Positions 1-4,880 of a stretch of 8,024 nt of DNA are shown piece after piece. Source of the stretch: Kiritimatiellia bacterium (GTDB lineage: Bacteria > Verrucomicrobiota > Kiritimatiellia > JAAZAB01). The translations under genes were made by a program, and so were the position numbers. The notes beneath the pieces are model-generated. The model saw nothing but the letters and a program-made list of their open reading frames with translations, had not been told where the DNA came from and searched no databases. The stretch covers positions 1-8,024 of the forward strand of contig JAGYMT010000059.1 in the NCBI GenBank assembly GCA_018400335.1, read 5' to 3'. The stretch's first letter is position 1, and each line of letters opens with the position of its first letter.

Positions 1-956
1 TTCCGAAGAAACGCTCGCTGCTTCTGCGCGCCGGCCAGCCGGCTGTTACGAAGGTTTATCTTGAGTCCCTGATCCGCAAGGGCGAGGGATTTCTCTATTT
101 CGGTCCCGGGACGGCGCTGGACGGATTGAATGTTCACAGGATTCATATTCCATTTCGGGATTTGGGCAGTGCTTTCGCAAGCCTGTTCCGCTTTGCGGCG
201 CTGGACGTCGCCTGGCGCCGGGTTAAGAGTATTCCCGCCGTCGGCAAGGCTGTGGGTTCAGTGTCCACAAGGCTGGCGTCGCCTGGCGCGGCATCCGGCC
301 GCGCAAGTGTCCGTTACGCATCCTCCGTGGTTTCAGCATCGCTCAGGTCGGCCGGGTCGCTTGGGCTCAGAGCGCTGCGCCGCGCTCTCGCATGGATGGG
401 GAGCTTGCGGGATAGGTCGGTCGGCGGACGGACACTTTCCGGGTGGGGCTCTCTGCTGGCCGGACTGCCGGTCATTGACGAAGTGTTTTTAGCTGTTTCC
501 GGATGGGCATGCCGCTCGGCGCGAGCCGTGCGCGATTTCTTTGCAACGGCTGTCGTGCGTGATGGAGCGTTCAACATGATGCCGGCCAAGGTGATCCGAG
601 TCTCGGCGTCGAAGCCGCCGTTCAGCAATGAGTTCATTTTCGAGTCGGCATGGTTCATTCGCTATTCCTTCGCGATTGACGACGGGGAAAGGGCGTTGGC
701 GATGATACGTTTGCTCCCGGAGTTTCTCAGCGAGAGGTACCGGCCCCATGCCGCGGCTTGGAAGACCGTGCATATAGTGTGGGATAGGGATCCTGCCGAA
801 CTGGATCGTTCGGATCTTGAGCGACTTCTCTTTCTCGCTGCCGAGGCGAACTTCAAAATGGTGCTGTTTGCGCCCGATCCGGGCTTATCGGACCTGCGCA
901 AGCTGGTTGATGAGTCGGGGAATGAAAGTATTACTGGTAATTCGCATTGTACATGA
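1..956 (+). CDS. Unidentified protein, 3' part of a gene that starts upstream
   Basis: The frame is open from the left edge (first full codon at 3) to TGA at 954-956, so at least 317 residues are encoded and the true start lies outside the window. A TTG at 126 is in frame but has no ribosome binding site and is not needed as a start. I do not recognise the family. The first ~65 visible residues look like normal globular sequence (GEGFLYFGPGTALDG). A middle part of about 100 residues is rich in Ser, Arg, Ala and Gly and may be a linker or disordered. The last ~120 residues again look folded, with a strand-helix-strand pattern (KTVHIVWDRDP, then a Leu/Glu helix, then FKMVLFAPDPG) like half of a Rossmann-type sheet. 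There is no clear membrane segment and no catalytic motif I can name. The next gene starts 37 bases downstream and may be cotranscribed. Coding status is supported by the long open frame and amphipathic pattern; function is unknown. Confidence 0.7.
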   Translation, partial: PKKRSLLLRAGQPAVTKVYLESLIRKGEGFLYFGPGTALDGLNVHRIHIPFRDLGSAFASLFRFAALDVAWRRVKSIPAVGKAVGSVSTRLASPGAASGRASVRYASSVVSASLRSAGSLGLRALRRALAWMGSLRDRSVGGRTLSGWGSLLAGLPVIDEVFLAVSGWACRSARAVRDFFATAVVRDGAFNMMPAKVIRVSASKPPFSNEFIFESAWFIRYSFAIDDGERALAMIRLLPEFLSERYRPHAAAWKTVHIVWDRDPAELDRSDLERLLFLAAEANFKMVLFAPDPGLSDLRKLVDESGNESITGNSHCT

Positions 957-983
957 GCCCCTGCCGCCTTGTGCGGCAGGCTC
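955..983 (+). other. Hairpin between the first gene and the lipoprotein gene
   Basis: CTGCCGC (961-967) pairs perfectly with GCGGCAG (973-979) around a 5-base loop. GAGC (955-958) pairs with GCTC (980-983) across a 2-base bulge. The left arm begins inside the stop codon of the upstream gene, and the right arm ends one base before the GGAG ribosome binding site (985-988) of the next gene. There is no T-run after it, so it is not a classical intrinsic terminator. It could act as an mRNA stabiliser or attenuate translation of the downstream gene. The structure is seen directly; a role is inferred. Confidence 0.45.
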
Positions 984-993
984 TGGAGATTGG

Positions 994-1614
994 GTGAACA
1001 GGATATCTTGCAAACCATTCGCTTTTCTGTTGGCGTTAGCCCTTGCCGCCGTCTTTGCCGGGTGTGTCGGGCTGCCGCGCGTGGATTCGTCTCAGCCGGC
1101 TGAATATGTGGTCTTCGTCCAGGCGGACGGAGTGTGGCAGAATTCCGGGGTCTACGCCCGGCGCGGAGAGCTTATCCAGTGCGAGGCCGAGGGGCGCTGG
1201 GGAGACGTGGATGGGATGTACGGACCGGAAGGCAACAAGAAGGTGTACAAGGATCACCTCGGGGTGTCGGCTCCCGCCTATGGACTGCTGATGATGCTGT
1301 CCACCGAGACCAATAAGGCGTTTTATGTGGGATCGGAAACAAACATCGCCGCTTACAGATCCGGCCACGTCATGTTCCGCAATAACGTGTCGCTTTCCCA
1401 CAGGTCGTCCGGACAGGTGAGGGTCAGTCTCAAGGTGGTGCATGATGCCGATGACGATGGCGTGTCCGATTTCGACGAGATTCACGTCTGGGGCACGGAT
1501 CCATTGAACCCTGATACCGACGGCCACGGATTCGGCGACCTCAACAAGATCTCCGAGATGCGCAAAGCGCGCGAAGCCGCATCATCAGGGTCAGACCTGA
1601 ACAATGGACATTGA
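994..1614 (+). CDS. Secreted lipoprotein with LecA-like beta-sandwich and calcium-binding loops
   Basis: The product has 206 residues. GTG at 994 is chosen as start because GGAG (985-988) lies 5 bases upstream and a lipoprotein signal follows at once: Lys/Arg near the N-terminus, hydrophobic residues 8-22, and lipobox FAGC with the lipidated Cys at 24. The frame is open further upstream, but that part overlaps the previous gene. Residues ~38-148 follow the pattern of LecA/PA-IL-type galactose-binding domains: W..SG, then a (R)GE(L) turn, an AEGRWG strand, YGPEG, a hydrophobic LLMML strand, FYVGS, SGHVMFRNN, and a final GQVRVSL strand. The Asn-Asp pair that binds calcium in LecA is Asn130-Asn131 here. 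Residues 151-162 form a textbook DxDxDGxxDxxE calcium loop. A second loop, residues 174-185, is degenerate (His178 and Lys185 at ligand positions). Residues 198-205 are encoded by an inverted repeat, so the original C-terminus may be lost. Expected location is a lipid anchor in the inner or outer membrane. The ligand is unknown. Confidence 0.8.
   Translation: MNRISCKPFAFLLALALAAVFAGCVGLPRVDSSQPAEYVVFVQADGVWQNSGVYARRGELIQCEAEGRWGDVDGMYGPEGNKKVYKDHLGVSAPAYGLLMMLSTETNKAFYVGSETNIAAYRSGHVMFRNNVSLSHRSSGQVRVSLKVVHDADDDGVSDFDEIHVWGTDPLNPDTDGHGFGDLNKISEMRKAREAASSGSDLNNGH
1585..1608 (+). repeat. Left 24-bp inverted repeat
   Basis: This is a perfect reverse complement of 1934-1957; the match ends exactly at both edges (A1584 against C1958, C1609 against A1933). 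It encodes Ser198 to Gly205 of the lipoprotein, and the stop codon lies 4 bases further on, inside the putative element. Core motif: GGGTCAGACCTG. Confidence 0.9.
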
Positions 1615-1829
1615 CAGTGGTGTAGGAATATTTCAGTTTCTATCTCATACCAAGCGTGTGGAAATTGAGGTTTGCCGAAGCCGAGTATCGCTTGACCCAT
1701 AGAGTGGCGGAAGACAGGCGGTATTTCTGTCGGAAATCATCATCCTGCGTCAACAAGCTGGCAGAGCCATTCAGGTCTCCATTGTCCATTGTTGGTCGCG
1801 CTGAAGAAGTCGACTCTACCCTCTCGTTC

Positions 1830-1900
1830 TCGTCGTCGTCCTCGTCCTCGTTCTCGAAAACCCCAGCAAAATCGAGGACGAGGACGAAGGACGAGGACGA
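1830..1900. repeat. Long CTCGTC/GACGAG hairpin
   Basis: The left arm (1830-1857), built from CTCGTC/TTCTCG units, pairs with the right arm (1872-1900), built from GAGGAC units. There are about 27 paired positions, with one G-U wobble (1852/1877), one bulged A (1888) and one mismatch (1835/1895). The loop is 14 bases (1858-1871). The pyrimidine/purine strand bias is nearly complete over both arms, so DNA cruciform or triplex forms are conceivable as well as an RNA hairpin. There is no T-run after the right arm, so it is not a standard terminator. Confidence 0.85.
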
Positions 1901-1933
1901 TCACCGTCCATGGAACGGACTATTTCAGCAGAA

Positions 1934-1957
1934 TCCATTGTTCAGGTCTGACCCTGA
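1934..1957 (-). repeat. Right 24-bp inverted repeat
   Basis: This is a perfect reverse complement of 1585-1608, 325 bases away. Its core reads CAGGTCTGACCCTG on the + strand. The sequence beyond 1957 (CGGCGAGGTG) does not resemble the sequence before 1585, so there is no visible target duplication. Confidence 0.9.
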
Positions 1958-1996
1958 CGGCGAGGTGCGGAGATCGGAACGAAGGCTACGTTTTTT

Positions 1997-2032
1997 CATT
2001 TCCACACTTGTTTAAGTGTGGAAGTGGAAATG
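1997..2032. repeat. Hairpin with two alternative pairings upstream of the permease
   Basis: TTCCACACTT (2000-2009) pairs perfectly with AAGTGTGGAA (2014-2023) around a GTTT loop. A competing pairing joins CATTTCCAC (1997-2005) with GTGGAAATG (2024-2032), also perfect over 9 bases. The two forms share bases and exclude each other. The motif GTGTGGAAAT also occurs at 1656-1665. Six T residues precede the hairpin (1991-1996) rather than follow it, so it is not a + strand terminator. It lies just upstream of the proposed permease promoter and could be an operator or repeat remnant. Confidence 0.6.
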
Positions 2033-2047
2033 CGCGGAGGCGAATGC

Positions 2048-2075
2048 TTGCCAAACCCGCTCAAGCTGCTATCTT
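2048..2075 (+). promoter_or_regulatory. Candidate sigma-70-type promoter for the permease gene
   Basis: TTGCCA (2048-2053) and TATCTT (2070-2075) are separated by 16 bases, which would place the start of transcription near 2082, about 25 bases before the permease ATG. Both boxes match 4 of 6 consensus bases. This is the best-placed pair in the gap, but it is only a consensus match. Confidence 0.35.
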
Positions 2076-2106
2076 ACACACCTTGGTTTCTAATAATGAG
2101 GCACTT

Positions 2107-3060
2107 ATGTTCTCAAGACTCTTCATACGGATACTGGCGATTTTCTGCATGATAGGATTCGGCATTCTTGCCCGCCGGATGGGCATCCTCAGCAGGGACA
2201 CGACTAACCGCATGGCAAAGGCGGCAACCTCCTTCTTCTATCCGGCGCTGATCTTCACGTCGCTCGTGAGCAACTTCACGCTCGACGGCCTGCTCAAGAA
2301 TTGGGGGTTGCCCGCCGGGGCTCTTCTTATAATGCTGACGGGCTACGGGATCGGCATCGCGTTTTCGATTTTCGTGAAATTCTCCGGGGAACAGGAGAAG
2401 AACCAGTTCGTCTTCCAGTGCGCCATCAACAACTATTCCTTCCTCCCGCTGCCGATTGTCCTCATGCTCTGGGGCGACGCCGGCGTGGCCGGCCTGATTT
2501 TCTCGACGCTGGGCTCCGAGCTGGCCGTGTGGACGATTGGCGTGTTTGCGCTGTCCGGCAACAGGTTCAGGAAGGAAAACCTGCGGCGGCTGCTCAGCAT
2601 GCCCATGATCGCACTCATGGCCGCAATCGTCGCGGTTGCCGTCAAGGACAGCTTGGCTCCTCCCGCCGGATTGCCCTTTATCACGGAAGTTTGGGGTTCG
2701 TTCTTCTCGATGCTCGATATTTTCGGAAAGGCCACGATCCCGGTGGCGATGTTCGTGGCGGGCGGAAGGATGGCCGAGCTGAAGCCGCACCATGTGCTGA
2801 CGCTCAAGCAGGGCTGCGTGGCGGGGTTGCGGCTCGTCGTGATCCCGGGAATAGCGGCCCTGTTCCTTTATGCCCTTCCGTTTTCCGAGGAGACGCGCCT
2901 TATTCTGCTCGTACTGGCCACCATGCCGTCGGCTATTTCAAGCGTGGTTCTGAGCGAGGCGTACGGCTCGGACACGGATTTCGCGGCATCGAGCGTTCTG
3001 ACAACGCAGGTTCTTTCGCTGGTGACCATCCCTGCGTGGATCGCGCTGTTTCTCCGCTAG
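2107..3060 (+). CDS. AEC-family (auxin efflux carrier-like) permease
   Basis: The 317-residue product is an integral membrane transporter of the AEC / Mem_trans family, whose bacterial members export or import small organic acids (for example malate or malonate). The substrate cannot be told from sequence. About ten hydrophobic segments are visible, roughly at residues 5-22, 40-57, 67-90, 102-122, 126-149, 164-180, 196-219, 238-259, 264-283 and 293-316. Family-like motifs are NNYSFLPLP (108-116), GKATIPVAMFVAGG (207-220), and PSAISSVVLSEAYG (274-287) followed by FAASSVLTTQ; internal Pro/Gly residues in these helices fit the transport core. ATG at 2107 is chosen because GAGG (2098-2101) sits 5 bases upstream and the hydrophobic N-terminus begins at once. 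The frame is open further upstream to about 1789 but passes through the hairpin repeats and reads as Arg-rich nonsense. The gene stands alone, with about 100 bases before the next start. Confidence 0.88.
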   Translation: MFSRLFIRILAIFCMIGFGILARRMGILSRDTTNRMAKAATSFFYPALIFTSLVSNFTLDGLLKNWGLPAGALLIMLTGYGIGIAFSIFVKFSGEQEKNQFVFQCAINNYSFLPLPIVLMLWGDAGVAGLIFSTLGSELAVWTIGVFALSGNRFRKENLRRLLSMPMIALMAAIVAVAVKDSLAPPAGLPFITEVWGSFFSMLDIFGKATIPVAMFVAGGRMAELKPHHVLTLKQGCVAGLRLVVIPGIAALFLYALPFSEETRLILLVLATMPSAISSVVLSEAYGSDTDFAASSVLTTQVLSLVTIPAWIALFLR

Positions 3061-3162
3061 CCTGCCGATAAATTACGCTCTTCTTGTGGATGTTTCTTGC
3101 AAATATTCCGCGTCTGCGTCAGACTTCCACAAACGCGTAGGAGTGCAAAGAGGGAGAACCGT

Positions 3163-4008
3163 ATGGACTCAGATGCCCTTCGAGAAGAGTACCGGAAGGA
3201 ACTGCAGAAGCGGCTCGTCGAGTCGGAGGCTTACGTCCGCGCCTACGAGGATGACCAGTTGCTCAACAGGCATGAGCTGCGACCGGTCAGGCTCCAGCTC
3301 GAACTGCTGAAACCCGAGCTCGCCCAGCAGGAACATGGGATCGTTTCCACGATAGTGGTGTTCGGGAGCGCCAGAACCCTTCCGCCGGAAGCGGCCGCCA
3401 GGCGCCTCGCCGCGGCGCACGCAGCGCTTGACGCGCGTCCGGACAGCGATTCGGCGCGCGCTGACCTCAAACGCGCCGAGAAACAGGCGGAGCATTCCCG
3501 TTACTATGCCGTTGCTCGCGAATTTGGAGAATTGGTTTCGTCGCGCTGTCAGCGCGGCGGCGATTGCGAATACGTGATCGTGACGGGCGGCGGACCGGGC
3601 ATAATGGAGGCGGGCAACAGGGGCGCGTATGACGCCGGCGCACAGAGCATCGGCCTCAATATTGATCTGCCGTTCGAGCAGGCGCCGAATCCATATATCA
3701 CGCCGGAGTTGTGTTTCAATTTCAGGTACTTCGCGCTCAGGAAAATGCACTTCCTCATGCGCGCAAGGGCGCTGGTCGCCTTTCCGGGCGGCTACGGAAC
3801 GCTCGATGAGCTTTTCGAGACACTCACCCTCGTCCAGACAAAGAAGATTCCGCCGCTGCCGGTTGTGCTTGTGGGCCGCGCATTCTGGGAACGTATCATT
3901 GATTTTGAAGCGCTGGTGGACGAGGGCGTGATATGTCCGGCTGATCTCGATCTTTTCGTCTTCGCCGAGAGCGCCGACGAAATATGGAGCGCCATAACCG
4001 GAGAATGA
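3163..4008 (+). CDS. LOG-family (TIGR00730-type) nucleotide phosphoribohydrolase
   Basis: The 281-residue cytosolic Rossmann-fold product belongs to the family once labelled lysine decarboxylases. Characterised members hydrolyse the N-glycosidic bond of nucleoside 5'-monophosphates to free base and ribose 5-phosphate (cytokinin activation in plants, purine nucleotide turnover in bacteria). Diagnostic motifs are VVFGSA (65-70), GGGPGIMEA (142-150) and PGGYGTLDE (208-216), with Arg193 in LRKMHF and Glu216 as the expected catalytic pair, so it should be active. It is longer than the ~190-residue minimal LOG proteins: residues 1-60 form a charged, probably helical extension, and residues ~72-115 form an Ala/Arg/Glu-rich helical insertion. 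ATG at 3163 is preceded by AGGGAG (3151-3156). An upstream TTG in the same frame (3097) lacks such a site. The stop codon overlaps the ribosome binding site of the next gene, suggesting cotranscription with the isomerase. The physiological base is unknown. Confidence 0.88.
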   Translation: MDSDALREEYRKELQKRLVESEAYVRAYEDDQLLNRHELRPVRLQLELLKPELAQQEHGIVSTIVVFGSARTLPPEAAARRLAAAHAALDARPDSDSARADLKRAEKQAEHSRYYAVAREFGELVSSRCQRGGDCEYVIVTGGGPGIMEAGNRGAYDAGAQSIGLNIDLPFEQAPNPYITPELCFNFRYFALRKMHFLMRARALVAFPGGYGTLDELFETLTLVQTKKIPPLPVVLVGRAFWERIIDFEALVDEGVICPADLDLFVFAESADEIWSAITGE

Positions 4009-4019
4009 AGGAGTAGTTT

Positions 4020-4733
4020 ATGACCGGTATGCAACAAGTAATTTCCGCGGGAACTAAATTGTGCCTTTGCGCCGCCGTTCTTTCGGCGCTCTGCTGCGCG
4101 GGATGCTCAACAAAACAAGGAGATACGAACATGACCAGGAAAGCCGCCAAGCCCTCAAGCCCCGATAAGTCCGCGCAGTCCGAGTCCGCCGCTGCGGGAC
4201 TGCCCGACGGACTCTACGCAAAATTTGCCACATCGAAGGGCGATATCATCTGCCGGCTGGAATACGTCAAGACGCCGCTCACCGTATGCAGCTTCGCGGG
4301 GCTTGCGGAAGGAACCATCGAAGCCAGAACCCGTCCCGGCAAGAAATACTACGACGGGCTTGTCTTCCACCGTGTCATTCCTGATTTCATGATCCAGGGC
4401 GGCTGTCCGATCGGCGCCGGCACGGGCGGCCCCGGCTATCAGTTCCGCGATGAAATCGTCAGGGATCTCAAGCATGACGGACCCGGGATGCTATCCATGG
4501 CCAATGCAGGACCCGGCAGCAACGGCAGTCAATTCTTCATAACTCATCTGGCAACGCCATGGCTTGACGGAAAGCACACAGTCTTCGGCAGGGTCGTTGA
4601 AGGACAGGACGTGGTCAACGCCATCCGGAATGGTGATGTGATCAACAGCGTCACCATTCTTCGTGTCGGAGAAGCCGCCAAGGCGTTCCGGTCCGACCAG
4701 TCCGCCTTCGACAAGCTCATGAAGGGGAAGTGA
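4020..4733 (+). CDS. Cyclophilin-type peptidyl-prolyl cis-trans isomerase, lipoprotein
   Basis: The 237-residue product catalyses cis-trans isomerisation of proline peptide bonds during protein folding. The N-terminus has a hydrophobic stretch (14-25) ending in CAGC, with Cys29 the likely lipidated residue, so the main product should be membrane-anchored outside the cytoplasm. A Ser/Ala/Lys-rich linker (~38-60) leads to the cyclophilin domain (~64-217). [13 protein letters not shown] (116-128) contains the catalytic Arg118, SNGSQFFI (167-174) lines the active site, and [12 protein letters not shown] (179-190) carries the Trp equivalent to the cyclosporin-contacting Trp121 of human CypA. A short charged tail follows. 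AAGGAG (4008-4013), overlapping the previous stop, is 6 bases before this ATG. A second strong site, AAGGAG at 4117-4122, precedes an in-frame ATG at 4131 (Met38) by 8 bases and could yield a cytoplasmic form. The gene is probably the second in an operon with the LOG-family gene. Confidence 0.92.
   Translation: MTGMQQVISAGTKLCLCAAVLSALCCAGCSTKQGDTNMTRKAAKPSSPDKSAQSESAAAGLPDGLYAKFATSKGDIICRLEYVKTPLTVCSFAGLAEGTIEARTRPGKKYYDGLVFHRVIPDFMIQGGCPIGAGTGGPGYQFRDEIVRDLKHDGPGMLSMANAGPGSNGSQFFITHLATPWLDGKHTVFGRVVEGQDVVNAIRNGDVINSVTILRVGEAAKAFRSDQSAFDKLMKGK
4117..4133 (+). promoter_or_regulatory. Internal ribosome binding site and ATG in the isomerase gene
   Basis: AAGGAG (4117-4122) is followed 8 bases later by ATG at 4131, in frame with the isomerase. 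Initiation here would give a 200-residue protein starting MTRKAAKP, without signal sequence or lipobox but with the whole catalytic domain. The site is as strong as the one at the first start. The codons used (Gln-Gly-Asp after Lys) are free linker sequence, so it could also be chance. Confidence 0.4.
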
Positions 4734-4753
4734 GCGGGGCATGGCCCCGCTCA
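4731..4753 (+). terminator. GC-rich hairpin after the LOG/isomerase operon
   Basis: TGAGCGGGGC (4731-4740) pairs perfectly over 10 bases with GCCCCGCTCA (4744-4753) around a 3-base loop. The stop codon of the isomerase is the first three bases of the stem. It is followed by TTCCTCGTATGCTTGCGTTT, which is T-rich but not a clean T-run, so termination may be partial or need help from Rho. Confidence 0.6.
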
Positions 4754-4776
4754 TTCCTCGTATGCTTGCGTTTGGG

Positions 4777-4807
4777 TTGAAAAAGGGATATGTGCTCTTC
4801 CTGTAAT
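4777..4807 (+). promoter_or_regulatory. Candidate promoter for hsdR
   Basis: TTGAAA (4777-4782) and TGTAAT (4802-4807) each match 5 of 6 bases of the sigma-70 boxes, but the spacer is 19 bases, longer than the preferred 17. Transcription would start near 4814, leaving a leader of about 65 bases that contains a GTGCA direct repeat and a small GCAG/CTGC dyad (4824-4847). Confidence 0.3.
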
Positions 4808-4880
4808 CCTCGCTTGCCCTCTCGTGCAAAATAGTGCAGTATTCTGCCACATCCAGCGGGTTGAGTAATAAGTCAAGCAC

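Larger units (their letters stand above)
1585..1957. mobile_element. Putative non-autonomous inverted-repeat element (MITE/REP-like)
   Basis: This 373-bp stretch is bounded by perfect 24-bp inverted repeats (1585-1608 and 1934-1957) and encodes no convincing protein. Inside are a third, partial copy of the end motif (TCAGGTCT with flanking CCATTG repeats, 1767-1793) and a long CTCGTC/GACGAG hairpin (1830-1900). The outer repeats contain GGGTCAGACCTG, itself a small imperfect palindrome. From memory, similar GGGTCAGACC motifs flank REP-associated tyrosine transposase (RAYT, Y1 family) genes, so mobilisation in trans by such an enzyme is the leading guess. No obvious target-site duplication is seen at the outer edges, which agrees with Y1-type transposition but also with a non-transposon origin. 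The left end lies inside the lipoprotein gene. Confidence 0.5.

Noticed and set aside
817..993. Upstream extension of the lipoprotein frame
   Set aside because: It overlaps the end of the preceding gene, has no signal-like sequence, and would bury the lipobox about 80 residues inside the protein. GTG at 994 has a good ribosome binding site.
1036..1527. Open frame of 163 codons on the - strand
   Set aside because: It is antisense to the lipoprotein gene, which has a signal peptide, ribosome binding site and domain motifs.
1830..1900. CRISPR array or simple tandem repeat
   Set aside because: The units are short, irregular and arranged as two complementary arms around one loop, not as spaced direct repeats.
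1656..2015. Open frame of 119 codons on the + strand in the repeat region
   Set aside because: It runs through both hairpins and gives Ser-run and Arg/Asp-run low complexity; it is a product of the CTCGTC/GACGAG repeats.
1789..2106. Upstream extension of the permease frame
   Set aside because: It reads through the foldback repeats as Arg/Pro-rich sequence and would put 106 non-native residues before the first membrane helix.
2113..2793. Open frame of 226 codons on the - strand
   Set aside because: It is antisense to the permease; the translation is His/Arg/Glu-rich with no domain pattern, as expected for the complement of a hydrophobic protein gene.
3112..3124. Small hairpin GTCTG-CGT-CAGAC upstream of the LOG-family gene
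   Set aside because: Only 5 bp; this size is expected by chance and there is no supporting T-run or conserved context.
3169..3750. Open frame of 193 codons on the - strand
   Set aside because: It is antisense to the LOG-family gene, whose catalytic motifs are in the + strand frame.
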